Source of the DNA: Saksenaea vasiformis B4078
Taxonomy: Eukaryota; Mucoromycota; Mucoromycetes; Mucorales; Saksenaeaceae
Assembly (NCBI GenBank): GCA_000697055.1
Contig: JNDT01001146.1
Location: 1-64,000, forward strand
DNA length: 64,000 bases
Direction: 5' to 3'
Shown here: piece by piece, positions 34,425 through 48,241 of the stretch
Position numbering within the stretch: the stretch's first letter is position 1
Layout of the letters: each line of letters begins with the position of its first letter
The notes under the pieces: generated by a model
Databases searched by the model: none
What the model was told of the DNA's origin: nothing
Seen by the model: only the letters and a program-made list of their open reading frames with translations
Made by a program: the position numbers and the translations under genes

Positions 34425-36473
34425 ATGAGATACTCGCTCACAGTTGTCGCATTCTCACTTTTACTAGCATGCTCTAATGCTGCTCAGATTAATTTTCGTG
34501 TTGTTGCTCCAGGAGCATCAAATGTTGAGGTGTCTGTGAATGGCCAGTCGACCAAATTGTCGGCCGCAGATCCCAACGTACCTTATTTCACTGGCAACGC
34601 TGAGGCACCCGACGGCGCCAAGTATAAGGTACAAACGAATGTCTTGTCGACAAAATACTGAACGATTATTGATGTTAGTATGTTGTCAATGGTCAACCCG
34701 AAGGTTTTGATCGCACCCTCGAAAAGGGACGCACGAGTACCCGTAATGATTTCCATGACCGTCCAGTAACCTATGCCAACATTCCCAAATTGCCCTGGCC
34801 TATCAAAGATAATGTAAGGCAAAAAAAAAAGGAGTAAATTTTTTTTTTTACTTGTTTCTAATGTCTCCGTTTCTCAGATGTGGAGTCGTAGTGACGGCGA
34901 GGTTGCTATGTTCGACGATAACTATATCCCTACTGTGTTCATGACCGGCAATCCTGAGGAGATGAATAATCTTGTCAAGAATGTCCCCAAAGACTTGTAC
35001 AAAGTTAAATTCACCTTCATTGGTCCTGATGATGTCAAGGAGTTCAATGTAAGCTCCTACAGCACGATGACGAACTTGTAACTTATAAACGGGGTTAATC
35101 CTAGGATGTCTCCTTCGGTATTCATGGTGCAGGAAAGAAACACAACAACGCTAAACAGAGTTGGAAATGGGTCCTCCCCGAAGGACAATACCTTGATAAC
35201 CGTAACTACATAAAGATTCGACACATGGAAGAAGATCCCACCCAAATGCGCGAAAAACTGTACGCTGATATCTTGCACGCCATGGGCACCTATGGCAACC
35301 GAGCCAACATGGTGCGTCTGTTTATTAACGGCCAAGGCTTTGGCACGTTCAACATGCTTGACGACGTCTCCGAATACTCGTACATTCGCTCCATGTTCTA
35401 TGGCGGCAAGCCTCCTCAGCAGATGGGTCCGCTGTACGATGGTGCAACTGGCGCCTCCTTCCAGTACTTTGAGAATCCTGATGGCTACAGCGCATTCCAA
35501 GCCAACAAAATGAGTCCCGCAGACTATTCCGCTTTGGACCCTCTTTGCAAAGCATTCAACACCACCAATGTCAAGGATGATGCAGCCGTCGAGAACTTTG
35601 GAAAGATGTTTGACATTGACCAACTGCTCCGCTTCATGGTGATGGAGTACCTTGCCGGTCACTGGGACGGTTACTGGATGTTCCAGTCGAACGACGGTGC
35701 CTACCAGGACCCCACCGACAAGAAATGGTACTTCATCGACCAAGACTTTGACGGTACCTTTGGTATCAACTTGGCCGAACCTGAGGGCCGCGAATTTGTC
35801 AAGATCTCCTACACCCAGTTCCCCTCGCGTTACCCCAATGCTGTCTTGATCAACCGCCTGCTCGAAAATGACAAGATGAAAGCACGCTTCGAGACTTACC
35901 TTAAGAATACCGTTTCTCAGCTATTTAACAATGTCACGCTGACCAACCGCGTCTTGGCCTACCACGATTTCATTCTGCCCGACCTCAAGTGGGACCGTAC
36001 CATTCAGCAGCAATCGCCTGGTATCAACTTTGGCTGGAACTTTGACCAGGTTACCCAAAACCTCTGGCAAGCAGTCGACGCGCCCAACGCAAACGGCGGT
36101 GGTGCTTCTTGGGGTCTCATTGAATGGATTGTCGCCAGAAGCCAAGCTGTTGCAAAAGAATTCAACATCTCCATCACCACGACACCTCTCACTGCCCCCG
36201 GTGGACAAACAAACAATAATAACAACACTAACAACAAGCAAGACGGATCGAAGTCTGTTTCCCCCTCAGGTGGTGCGAAACCTGCAAGCGAATCCGCTGA
36301 TAACACAAGCGCACAAAAGGTGACAAACGCCGCTGGTATGGCTCTCCCTCAAGTTCTCTCTACAGCCGCCTTCGTTGGAGTATCCTCCCTTCTGGCTACT
36401 TTGGTAAGTTTTCCTCTTCTTGCAAAAAAAAAAAAAAACCCATAAACTCACTCTGTTTTTTTATATAGATTTA
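34425..36473 (+). CDS. CotH-family spore coat protein kinase, secreted and probably GPI-anchored
   Basis: Five exons (34425-34628, 34679-34813, 34878-35048, 35105-36403, and a final Ile-stop at about 36468-36473) give about 604 residues. An N-terminal signal peptide (hydrophobic core VVAFSLLLACSNA) is followed by the CotH domain. It carries the family stretch FQSNDGAYQDPTDKKWYFID and the DQDFDG motif. A low-complexity N/S/P segment and a hydrophobic C-terminus (MALPQVLSTAAFVGVSSLLA) suggest GPI attachment. CotH proteins are atypical protein kinases of spore coats. In Mucorales, cell-surface members (CotH3 and relatives) bind host receptors; whether this paralogue does cannot be told from sequence. 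Exon 5 supplies only the last codon. Confidence 0.92.
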
Positions 36474-38515
36474 ATTGCTTAATCGTAAACTACTCTTTAA
36501 ATCAAACTAGCATTCTATTTGTAAGTGTATGTCAGCAAGTAATAAAAATTCCAAAAAATACATGACGCGCTCTATGTAACAACCTGAGACACTCCGATTT
36601 CATTGATGTTGAACAAAACGATAGAGGATCGGATGATCGACAAATTGTGTTACAGATCGTCAAGTTTCTTACTTTTCTTACTTTTCTCTGAAACTGTTCC
36701 TCGTACTACATGCTGTCTTTGTTTTTTTCTTTTTTCTCATACGCTGACCAAATCAGTGGTTTGCAGATCACACGACACTTCGTCAGATCAGAAGATTTAG
36801 ATAACCTGGGGTCGCCATTACAAAACACGTTAGACACACGAGCAGCCGTGTGGAGGTGTCACAACAAGAGTTTTACCTTTTCTCCCGTTCGGTGAAAGAA
36901 GCTATATCGTACGTTGATCTTCTACTTACATTCTCATCTCACACAGGGCAAAAAAAAAAAAAAAAAATTAGAATCCCCGATGTACTGCCATGTACCTCCA
37001 AGTTGGATGCAGGGAAAACGTGAGGACATCACCTCCTTAGAATCATGCCGATAGTGTGCCTTGCTTTTCTTTTTTTTTTTTTTGTTCCCTTCCCGGAATG
37101 TTTCTGATGAAGATAAATGAAAATCTATTCCTAGAGGATTCTATTTACTTTAGGCATTAGCTAAGAGAACACATGAAGCACCGTGACCATAGACCTTGAT
37201 TTATCATATGGTTCCAAGATGCAGTAGGATGGTGGGTCTCATGCAGGTTTATGACACAGATAACTAGACCAAGGCGCGCAAACGTTGTATAGCCCGCTAT
37301 CTTATACCTGGACAACCGATGCTATTTCTGCCTTTTGCTGTTGCGAGTCCACGTTGACAGGTGGAACAGATCCGTGGTACTCACGGAGGTCATTCACTGG
37401 GTGACAGAAATAGGAATCGAATATAACCCGGTAAATCCTCCTAACAGGGGCAAACAGAAAGTTTGTGCGCATCATTACAAAAGTTTAGGGTGCGGGTGCA
37501 CCGACCTTTTTTTTTTTTTTTAGACAAGTTTCCATGTACTTTCATTCCTGATCAATCCCCTCATTGCTAGAACAGTTACTGTCTTATAATTCGTCATTAC
37601 ATGTAATAAGGGCCTCCTAACAGCAAGAACGCAATTCAATCTTATGATGCTGCCCTCTTACCCCGTCGGCACAAAATCAATGAATGATTCATATAGATGG
37701 AAAACTGCTTATTGCTAAAGATACTCAGCTTTATGTACATCATCCATGGGGAAAAGATCAATAGAAATGGTAACGTATGCTATTGCATTTTCTCCCGAGA
37801 AATACCAAGCAAACCTCCGTTTGTAATTTAGCCCCGTTTTCATCAACCCTCGAGAAATTCCACAAAAAAGAGCGCGTGCAACTTTCGCTTCCCCATATCA
37901 ACTCAACCCTCGCCACTGTCAGGATATATTAGGATGCCAATTATGGACCATACCGATAATAAAGTAGAGCAACAATGACCAAGTCATTCATTTCCACTTC
38001 TCTTTTCGAATATGTCTCCGTACATTTCAACGATCAAATCTATGGAAAGTCTCCTTTCTTGCACACGATTGACATATGTCAACTTTATTGAGATGTCAAC
38101 TCGTGCATTGACTTTGTAAATTTGATTGCTTTTGCCACCCAGAGACATGTGCATTGAGCAAATAATTCAACGATGATAGGACACACGCAACTTCGATCTT
38201 ATTCTATCCCCACTTTTTACGTGACTCGGATAGCACCGTGTTTGCCTCGCATTTTTGTCTTATTCCCACGACGGGGCTTAATAGCCATTCCATCGCCCTT
38301 TCCTTATGGCTTATTCTATTCCAATTGTCCGAATGCGCTGTATAACATCTTTGGCGTCTAAAACAGGCTGAGAAACGTTCGGGACAAGAGCTCTTAATAG
38401 AAATAAAGGTGATGCGCAGTTTTAATGATAAAAATAAGATTTCCACATCGAAGGATCTTTGTGTGTACTTTATTTATTCTAAAGCCCCGTTGAACATCTG
38501 GGTAACCTAAGAGAC
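36474..38515. other. Intergenic, 2.0 kb
   Basis: It holds poly-A/T tracts (near 36950, 37070 and 37510) but no frame longer than about 65 codons and no repeat I can relate to others in the window. Nothing is recognised. Confidence 0.5.
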
Positions 38516-39518
38516 TTAAAGATTGAAGAAAGGTTGCTGCTGCTGCTGCTGCTGTTTCACTTGAGCCGCTGATGGAGGAGGAGGGATAAGAGGCACTAGA
38601 CCCGGGTTGTCGTTATTAGTAGCTGGCCGAGGTCGAGTTCGTTTGGCCTACAAAAAAAAAAAAAATCCAGGTCGATAAGTACGAAACAAGATTCCAGCAA
38701 CCCGTTCATTGATACTTACTCCGACCTGACCAATGCTAATATTAATCGTCTGCCCTTCTTTCAAGCTGTAATCTTTTTTTGGTTCTGTGCTGACGGCACG
38801 TTCAGCGGCTTTTTTCTCAGCCCGCAATTGTCTACGCATGGCTATGAATTTTCTAAATTTGATCGCTTTCCCAAATTTACTTTTCAAAATCTTGCAACGC
38901 CACGTTAAAATCAAATGCATCACTTCGTTCTTGAAATCCCATGCCGATAAACGCGTGGCGACCTGGAGCAAAACAGGATATGCGTCAGTTGCAAGGTCAT
39001 CCAACTCCGCAGCAGAATGACTTACCCTCATGTTCGATCTTGAGAACAAAGTATCGACTAGAATCCAGCACAGGCTCAACAGAGTTAGAGTTGGGATCGT
39101 ATGGACATACAGCAAAAACCTCTCCTGCAAAAAAAAAAAAAAAAAAAGGAAAGGAAAGGAGATCCGATTCGTGTAAGGCATAACGCTTCTGCTCCGCAGT
39201 ACTTTCTTGCTTCTTACCCGTATTGCTGTCTTCCAGTCGGATAGTGCATGTTTTTCCTTTACTAAGGATCCTCAGTCTGCCTTTCCATAGGTACACGCTA
39301 CCAAGATCACCCCATTCTGCCGCTCTGATCGCCGTTGACAATTAGACCCTAATGCTACATCTTTCTTTTTTTTTTGCTGCTGTTACCTGTAACCTCTTGC
39401 CGTTGTTCTCGGTGGTATTCTGTACACTTTCTTCATGTCAGACGCACATGGTGTATCGATTTCAATTACCAAAACATTCTCGAACAATAAGCAACACGCT
39501 TTCGTATTCAAAGTCCAT
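38516..39518 (-). CDS. NECAP-like endocytosis protein (adaptin ear-binding)
   Basis: Seven exons (39518-39470, 39426-39387, 39324-39218, 39124-39026, 38962-38881, 38852-38720, 38647-38516) give 213 residues. The N-terminal PH-like NECAP fold is clear: [80 protein letters not shown], and the closing [11 protein letters not shown]. NECAPs bind AP-2 and clathrin-coat partners and control AP-2 activation during endocytosis. The C-terminus is a short proline- and glutamine-rich tail; the WxxF ear-binding motif of animal NECAPs is not seen. A CAG run encodes poly-Q near the end. Confidence 0.92.
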
Positions 39519-41294
39519 ACTGAAGGTAACGCCAAAGGCACAGTATCGCCCACCTGGGACTTCTCATTCTGAGGCCTAATTTCAGACCCCGCTTGAAAAG
39601 TCGATCCATGTCTCTGCAGTGTACTGAATTCAGCCAATGAAATTTGAACTTTTACAGCGCATACATACATATCATAGGGAAGCCGCACTTTGACAGCAAC
39701 TGAAAGGATATTATGCTGGATTTTGAATGAGCATTTGCATCAAATAAATATTATGTTACGTTCAAATCGACTAAATTCTGCGCTGGAAAGTGATATGCCT
39801 TCGTGAGGAATACTTCGTGCCTGGATAGCCTGAGTTTTGAATTAAGGCGCTTCATTTTCTCTTTTTGTCTCTGTCTATCTTGCATCCTCGGTAATGACAC
39901 TTGGGCGTTATTTGCTTTTTTTATATAGGCTACAATTGGAACTAGAATAGATACAAGCATACAGAGGACACAATATTCCAAGTTGAATAAATGCAGCCCG
40001 AATGACAAGCCCGGTGTTAAACGTAGAGTCTTGGTGACCGGCACCGGATTCGGTCATCAGCTTTTGATGTTGTCAACACTTTACCCTAAAGAAGTACGGG
40101 CGACAATTCAATAATACCTATACCGAAAACATGGATATGCGCATTAATAACTATAGCTCACGCCTTCTTGGCCCTTTAGCTCGGCAACTTTGTTTAATAG
40201 AACTTTATGTGATGTGCCACAGGACCATCTGCCCTTGCGCGGAGAATGATAATGTCATCACTATTGTCACTTTACTTCATTCAACCTGCGTATACCCGTA
40301 GCGCAATGCGTTACCTTGCTGTGACAGCCTCATCCAGATGACAAGATACGATATAAATACTTCTTAAGGGCAGAAGGATGCCCTTTTGTGCGCTTTTATG
40401 ATCGCGAATCTCAATGTTTTCCTCTATAAACTTTTCGCATGCTGGAAACATTCCGAGTTCAGCCTATGTTCGTATACAGCGCTCCAAGTACGACGGAAGT
40501 CGGTCTAAAACTTCAATTTCGTCCTTGCAAACCGTGACGAATATGCTGATGAACGTCACTAATTCTCAATAACCATATTGAAGATGTCTTCTCGATACTT
40601 CTTCGCTTCTATCCATGCACTCCTCATTTCTGCTGTTGTATCCTGTTGTTCTCTTTGAAAAACCTCCCGAGACTACAACTGGCAGTTTCTATATAGAAAA
40701 GTACTATTATACCAAGATACGCCATTCATTATAGCACGATGACTTATTAGCGGGACGATAGAAGTTTCTCGCTGGCTCAGCTATTTCTACATCATCAAAC
40801 AGGAGTAGCACGTCGTCGTCGCTGGGCGTTGCACGGAGCATCGCTTTCTGTTGAGCTTTTCTTCTTCCAGAACGACGGGTAAGCACTTTCCCTGCATTCA
40901 CTCGTTTGAAAATAAACAGCCGTGATCCGTAGGTGTCATTATTCCATCGCATCGTTCCGCCTGACAGTGAGATTGCTCAGGAATCTAAGCTACATGCCAT
41001 GGTGATAGTCGTTGCAATGCAAAGCGAAAGGTCATTAGGAGACCTCTTGTTACGTTCCCAACTGGTTCGGCATGTTTCAAACGATATTCTGTCGTGCTGT
41101 CTTAACGGAAAAAAAATCATCAGCGGATGATGCATTGTTTATTTTCAGCTCACACTGTCATACAAAAAGGCATGGGCTTTCTCTTAAAACTGCACAGCAT
41201 CTTGACATACAATCATGTTCTATATACAAGTTCTTCGATGCGATTGCATGTCACCCGTATCTGCGTACGAGTAGGATCCCTTTCTTGACTGTGC
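39519..41294. other. Intergenic with weak small frames
   Basis: Minus-strand open pieces at about 40044-39751 (one hydrophobic segment followed by basic residues) and 40952-40707 (starts with ATG, 81 codons, basic then acidic) could be small genes. Neither resembles a family I know and no intron structure supports them. Confidence 0.35.
40707..40952 (-). CDS. Hypothetical small protein, 81 residues
   Basis: An ATG-initiated frame encodes 81 residues with a basic middle (RRSGRRKAQQK) and an acidic stretch (DDDVLLLFDDVE). No domain is recognised and there is no supporting intron or repeat. It lies downstream of AMMECR1 on the same strand. It could be spurious. Confidence 0.25.
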   Translation of the reverse strand: MRWNNDTYGSRLFIFKRVNAGKVLTRRSGRRKAQQKAMLRATPSDDDVLLLFDDVEIAEPARNFYRPANKSSCYNEWRILV

Positions 41295-41999
<705 letters not shown>

Positions 42000-42710
42000 G
42001 GGAAGAGGGCGAGGAAAGGGAAGAGAAGAAAATGGGACGAACCATGGCTGCGCTTTCCATATCCCCGACGAAGGTTTCAAAAAAGGATACAGTCCGACCA
42101 CACATGACGTCGTCCTTTTCTTTATTGGCTATCTTTCTTTCTGAATAGTTTGAAGCTTTTCCAGATCATTCCCATGTTTTTGCGTACGAGGTCCAAGTGT
42201 ACGAGTAAGAGGAGCCAGCTCGTGTATCAAATAGCGGAAGGTGAAGAATGCTTGAACGGTTTTCATTACCCGCCGCATTGTGTGTGACTACAGGTTTGGG
42301 AAGAGTAAGTATAGGAGAAGAGTGAGTGAAGCAATATTCAAACCTTCACTTACCACTGCCTGGCACATCGAAATCACGCTCGAATTTATCGTTTCCTTTT
42401 TGGAACAAAGCAATGGGCTTTTCCAATGGTCAAAATTGCTTGACTCCTGGGATATATTGGACGCTCACTTTGGCAATGTGTGTCCTAAACTGAGTGCCAA
42501 AATTACTTGCTTTTTGGATTAGCTATTTCATGTGCTCATAATCCACATAGTCAAGTCCTTTCTTAGCGCAAAAATTGATTCTTCATGGACGCAAGCTTTA
42601 TATAGAGTAGCGGAAAATTCGTTTCAAATAAACAGTATTTACAGTTATCCCACAAAACCTGAGTACGAATTGGACGATCCCTTCTATGTGCCAAGTATGT
42701 GTTTTTTTAT
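42000..42710. other. Intergenic
   Basis: No gene or repeat is recognised between AMMECR1 and the G-beta gene. Short plus-strand frames here are not supported. Confidence 0.45.
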
Positions 42711-43944
42711 TTATGCCCAGATCTGTCATTGTTTCATTAGCACCCCAAACTCTTTGAAGGACGCCGTCTTACCTTTAACGAGTTATCCCAGCTTCCTGTA
42801 CATAAGGCTACCCCATCACTGGATATACCGAGACAAGATACCCTATTTTCATGGCCACTCAGGACACCTACTTGTTCGCCACGCAGCGTGTCCCACACAT
42901 GACAGTGATAATCATCGTATCCTCCGAACAATAGCCGACCCGACAACGAAAAAGCGACGGATGTGATACCACAATAGATCTGTTCATGTGTATAGATATT
43001 CAATTCGCGATCGGCACTCAGATCAAACAAGCGGCAACTGGCGTCGTCGGAACCGGTACCGATCGCACTTCCATTTGGAAAGAATTGGACCGCATTGATG
43101 TCTGATTCGTGGCCGCTGAATGACTGGACGCATCGATTGGCACGAATATCCCATATTTTGGCGGTTGCATCGCATGCTGCTGACACGAATATGTTGGGAT
43201 TGGGTGATATTGATAAACTAAGAAATGAGTCAGGCAACAAAAACAACTAAAATGAAAAAAAAGAAAAAAAGCATCTTTTCTACCTCATAACATCGCCTGT
43301 GTGGTCTGAGAATTCTTTAATTTTAGTCCCTGCGTCAATGTCCCATAAGATACAAGTAGTGTCTCCGCTGGCTGTTAGAATTTGATTATCGTCCAGAAAT
43401 CGGCAGCAGCTTAAATAGCCTGTATGCGCCGATAATTCTCGCGCTGGTCGTGTTGGACCGTCGCGTGCGCGCAGACTATATATGGAGCATATATTATCAA
43501 GTCCTCCAGAAGCCACAAAGTTTCCCGAGGGTGCATAGGCACACGTCATGACCCATGATGATCGGAGAGGGATGGCATAAATCTTGTTGGATGAATAAGC
43601 ATCCCATACAAGTAATTTCCCGTCTTGAGAGGCCGAAACGAGGTGTCTCTTATCTGCTGCCCAGTGCATAGCGTAAATCTTTGCTAAGTGTCCCTTAAGT
43701 GTCCGTCGAACCTTCATCGTTGACCGTGGCAACGGCTCGACTTCTCGATGTGCAACTTCTGTTACTATAGCGTCCAGGAAAATAAGAACAAAGAAGAACA
43801 GAGAAAAAAGGAAAAAGAAAAGGTTTGCTTACGTGTGGTATCTGCCAAGGCCTCCTTCCTTTGACGTATCCTGTCTTTTAACTTTTCAGCTTCTTTTCTT
43901 GCTAATGCTGTTCGTTTGGCAATATCGCTATCGGTTGTACTCAT
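42711..43944 (-). CDS. Heterotrimeric G-protein beta subunit
   Basis: Four exons (43944-43833, 43758-43284, 43217-42773, 42722-42711) give 347 residues, the usual G-beta length. An N-terminal coiled-coil helix ([20 protein letters not shown]), which pairs with G-gamma, precedes seven WD40 blades. Characteristic stretches are [73 protein letters not shown] and [12 protein letters not shown]. The last exon is 12 nt and codes only I-W-A-stop, recovering the canonical C-terminus. It acts at the plasma membrane in receptor signalling, as in mating or nutrient sensing. Confidence 0.96.
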
Positions 43945-44353
43945 GATGTATGTAATGTGTGTATGTGCGACTGCGTATATAAGTAGATATCAAAATGTAT
44001 ATGTATTTATATAGATGGGGTTGAGTGTATGTATAATGAGGATGCGTATGTTGACGTGAAGGGAATGGGGGAAAGATGCGTATTATGTATATGTATGTGT
44101 TATTTGAAGAGAATAAGGACAGATCGCACAATAACTCGCTTGGAGAAAGGAAAAAAGTGGGGAAGAGTGGCGTTTCCATTTGATCGCGTACGTGACCAGA
44201 AAAAAAAATGCCGAAACAATTTCACTGAGAGCAAATTTTTATTGGATCAATCTGATTCAGCTTGTTTTCCCAAAAAGTTGAAATGCAAACAATACGCTTT
44301 CTTGAATCGTTTGTTAGGGAAACAATACCAATGAATCTTACTTCTTCCTTCTC

Positions 44354-44938
44354 CTACGCAAACAAAACCGGAATGTCTCCGGCTGGTCCGTGGCCCGCGG
44401 GAGAAGGAACTACCGACTCCTCATTGGTTCTTGTAATCAGTGTCCAAGTAGACGTATTTGATAGTTGCATAGATAGTGATAGACTTCTGCTTGGAGACAA
44501 TGGAGACCAATTATAGGTTACAGAAGGAGAATAAATAGTCAGAAATGCTTTTGATTCATTGCACAGGATGTAAAAAGAATCATTGCTTTGTGTATGTAGA
44601 TCAGCAAAACCTTGTATGCGGACACCTTCTTCATTGCGCAATCATTCTATTTCTGTAATCCATGTAGGCGGTTTTCCTGCACTATACTATATTCAAAGGT
44701 ACGGAAATAAAAAATTCATAGCTATTTTTTTAATCTTTGAAAGCACATGGCTTCTTTTAGAGGACAAGTTCGTACGTGCTCAGAACGCATTGGCTCGTCC
44801 CAATTATCGTTGCACAAACATCCCCATAATTGGTATCTGGTGTTTGTTTACCCAGATATCGGGAAGATCTATTGGATCCATGGCTTCTAGAAGATCAGCA
44901 ACTGTACCAGGTTTCATTGACTTCCGATTGCTTGACAT
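44354..44938 (-). pseudogene. Unrecognised frame interrupted by a stop
   Basis: An ATG-initiated piece (44938-44807) encodes about 44 residues including MKPGTVADLLEAMDPIDLPD. After a possible intron, the frame reads YSAGKPPTWITEIE, then a TGA near 44644, then LRNEEGVRIQGFADLHTQ and on to 44354. The pieces on both sides of the TGA look protein-like and stay in one frame. I could not find splice sites that remove the stop. It is either a decayed gene or one with unusual splicing. No family is recognised. Confidence 0.3.
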
Positions 44939-46213
44939 TAACTAAAATAGGTGATTGGCTGAATACCAACCACGATCTGGTGAATTTGGTCCTGTGATGG
45001 TCCTTGATCTGCAACTGCAACTAGTATGGTATGGCTTTTCCGAAGCCAATGTCTCTATCTAGGTGATAGGACTGCAATATTCATTTTGGTAAAAAAGAAA
45101 AATCCTTGGATTCGGCTTTATGCCCCATGACCAGCTCCCAGCTCTCGCCTTAGTAATGGAACTCCTCACTCGCAACCAGAAACAAAAAACGTACGATGAA
45201 TGGGAGCGACCACTCTGTAAAACCCCTCGTTCGGGCAAAACGATGACTAGCTCAGTTCAACGACACATGCAGACGTAAAAAAAAGAAGAAAAAGAAATGA
45301 AAACAACAGAGAGGAGCATCAATGAAATAGTGCTATTCCATTTGCGTGCTTGTTGGTCAGTTGTCCCGTCCTAGGTTATTCTTGGCAAGTCGGTTTTACT
45401 GGTAAGATTTGCTTTAATGTCAGCTGTTTGACCTGTGGTGGCTCACAGCAACGCCACAAGTGAATTGATTTACAAGAGGAAACAACACGATTTGTAAGCT
45501 ATGCAGCGAAGGATCTATTTCAACAGTGTAACTGGTCATCCTTGGTACTTTACGTCGTCTACAAAGGGATAGCTTCCAGGTGACCTTTTCTTGTCCGACA
45601 TTGCAGACATTTGAAATCCATCAATGACACTATTTGACACTTGTACAACACACATACTTCAACTCTGCAACCAATGAGGGCCCCTACAAGATCCATGATT
45701 ACTACATCTCTTTAATGAATACCTGCCATCCTAGAAATGGGATCACAGGGTTGAAAATCCACGACGAAGTCTGCACACCTCACTAGGTAATGATTAGCTG
45801 AAAGGCTTTGGTCGACTACAAACTTTGGGAATACCAAAAATGGAAACCAAAGATAGATATCATTCAAACGATTTAAACTTCAATGCTGAGTTGAGGAATG
45901 TTATCAAACTGAAGCTGAGCACACGTTTCTATTTGACACCATTCCATTGATGCTCCTTATCTCTTATCAAAGCAATTTCACATGTGCTCCAACAAGTTCC
46001 TTTTCTTTCCAATCATACACGGTCCCATGATCGAAGCATACGGCTTCTATCGTTGTTGCTCGACACGCCGCATTATTCGGCAAACGTCCTGAGCACACTA
46101 TTCCTAACCAGTCCAATTGTTGTTCGGATAATACCATTGCACCTGCTTTATTTCTTCTCACAGAGAGGGAAAAAAGAAAAAAAACAGAGGGAAAAAGGAA
46201 CGCAATCGATCGT
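44939..46213. other. Intergenic, 1.3 kb
   Basis: No gene is recognised. A minus-strand frame ending at 45967 (VLSEQQLDWLGIVCSGRLP...) reads somewhat like protein but is short and isolated. Confidence 0.4.
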
Positions 46214-46641
46214 TTAATGGCGACGAGATTCGGCAATGACACCAGAAAGTTCATCAATTTTCTTCTTGGCGCGCAAGAAAGTACCAAGCTAAAAAAAATT
46301 AAAGTTGTCAGCAGGGTCCGTTTGTATGGTCAATGTTGTAATCTTACTCTCTTCTTGGTGAGCTTCTTGGCACGCTTGTCCTTGGAGTTCTTGATCAATT
46401 CCATGACACGACGCTCATAGGGAGCAAAGCCAGCAACTTCACGAATGATGCTCTTCACGAAGACATTGCGCTTGGAAGAAGCCTAATGATCTACAACTCA
46501 GTTTTCTCGTCGGAATAAAATGTATCCATCCGTCTTTCTACGTACACCCTTTCTGTAAGAAGGCTTGGGCTTGAGTTCACGGCGGGTGGTGATGTGACCC
46601 TTGTTGATGCCAACAGCGATGCCAGACTTAGAAGCAGCCAT
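46214..46641 (-). CDS. RPL36: 60S ribosomal protein eL36
   Basis: Three exons (46641-46546, 46482-46348, 46288-46214) give 101 residues, the standard size. The sequence begins [20 protein letters not shown], continues SYRKGASSKR and [20 protein letters not shown], and ends with [20 protein letters not shown] and SRRH. These match eL36 throughout. It is a structural component of the large ribosomal subunit. The introns are about 58-63 nt. Confidence 0.97.
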
Positions 46642-46946
46642 AGGGATTGCGTAGGATGGAAGAGGGAGTTCCCCATCCATCACGCCCAAACGATCTCAAG
46701 GCAAGCGGGGAAACGAGAGCAGGTGATGGTTGTCCGGTCCGCACTGTTCGGGGCACCGGGCATTACGCGCGATATAGTCTGGTGGGACAAAAAAAAAAGA
46801 GGGAGCTTTATGGATTTCTTTTCACACGATTTGGCTAAGCTTTGTACCCACGTGGAATTCCACGGACGTGTATCTTTATTTATGTAGACAGAAAAATGGA
46901 AAAGCAACAGTATAAACAGAAAATTGTATGCAGTATCAACAAATAG

Positions 46947-48007
46947 TCAAGACCCTGATGATCTAGACAGTTTATGTTTTTCATGGGATCTAACGTGCCG
47001 TTTCATGTCATGTTTGCGGGCAAACGATTTGAAACAATGTTGACAGACGAAGTTCTTTGGTCTATTTGGATTGTGTGTTAGAATGTGTTCCTTCATGTTG
47101 TTTGAACGATTGCTCCTATGCTGGCAATAAGGACACACGTGTATTCGCCGCGAAGATGCCGATGAGGATGTGGAGGAAGGTTTACGCGGCGGTGTCACTG
47201 TGATCTTGTCGGGTGCAGTTTGCTCAGCCTTGATATCATCTTGGCTCTGCAGGGGAAGGGCGCCTATCAAGCTAATACCTAAGGAATTCAGTGCCATCGC
47301 GTCTTGAGAAAAGGTATAGGATGCCGATGGGGTATTATTGTCCATGAAAAGCAATGAATCATTCACAGGCGAAAGGTGGGAGGAAGGGTCGATTGTGGTA
47401 GTTGGAGTTGGAAAGGAAAGGCATTGGCATAGATCGGGTTTGTAATTATCTATCAAACCAAATAACTGAGGGGATGAGGATGCGAGCAAGCTAGGTTCCA
47501 TGAAATCAGCAAATATATCTTCTTCTGGCGACGAGGAAGATGGCAACCCAGTTTCCATAAAGTCATGAAACAATTCCTCTTCTTCGGGAGGAGAGGCAGG
47601 GATATACATGCTACTACCATCTTGGCTTATAAGAGATTCTGCTGCAGATGAAAAGGAACCAAACGATGTGGAAAGCATGGAGAGTGGATCTACAGCTTGA
47701 TTTGTCAGCCAACACAAGGATAGGGGTTCTTCGTACCGGCTGCAAAACCAGCAACGTTGTTCCAATCGTTCACTGACAACGAAGAGATAGGTGCATAAGC
47801 GTTTGGTGGGTAAGATCGAGAAGAAGGTATAGGAATCGCCGAAGAAGGCGGTGGTTGGATAAAGGTCGGAGCAGCAATATCCGTGACAACGTGGACTTGA
47901 TCGTCAGCTTTCAAGGATTGCAGCCTATCTTTTTCGCAGAGCTGTTGTCCAGTAAAGCTCTGGGTAGGTAGAAACTTTCTTAGAAATCCGTGGATCGTGG
48001 AAGACAT
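46947..48007 (-). CDS. C2H2 zinc-finger transcription factor
   Basis: Two exons (48007-47737 and 47695-46947), split by a 41-nt intron, give 339 residues. The N-terminal 250 residues are Ser/Pro-rich and acidic, with repeated short F-x-D-F-M-E motifs (HDFMETGLPSS, ADFMEPSLLAS) that could be activation segments. Two C2H2 fingers close the protein: CPYCQHRSNRSNNMKEHILTH and CQHCFKSFARKHDMKRHVRS, with a longer linker between them than the classical TGEKP. It is probably a nuclear DNA-binding activator, targets unknown. Its upstream region abuts the transposon repeat at 48.09 kb. Confidence 0.88.
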
Positions 48008-48089
48008 GAGAAGAAGTAGAAAAGAAAAGAGAGTGCTATCACAATAACTTGAAAATTCACAAAAAAAAAAAAAAGCCTTACCGCAGCGT

Positions 48090-48186
48090 CAATTGGCGGT
48101 TTTGTGCTGAGCCAAAATGGCGGATATTCAAATGTCAAATAGCGGATTTGCACTTGACCAAATAGCGGCTCCCGTGTAACCAAGTG
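48090..48186 (+). repeat. Left terminal repeat of a TIR element (caaatagcgg array)
   Basis: Four copies of a motif near caaa-t-gcgg occur within 97 bp: caattggcgg at 48090, then ccaaaatggcgg, tcaaatagcgg and ccaaatagcgg. The block gagccaaa(a)tggcggatattcaaat ... agcggctcc-gtgta-ccaa recurs in inverted orientation at 54556-54605. Inverted orientation and position suggest terminal or subterminal repeats of a 6.5-kb element. Confidence 0.6.
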
Positions 48187-48241
48187 CCAGTTTTCATTTC
48201 AGGTCCCTTTTTGCTTTTTTCTCTCTTTCGCTTTTTTAACA

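Noticed and set aside
35057..35743. Minus-strand frame of 228 codons
   Set aside because: Antisense shadow of the CotH coding exon.
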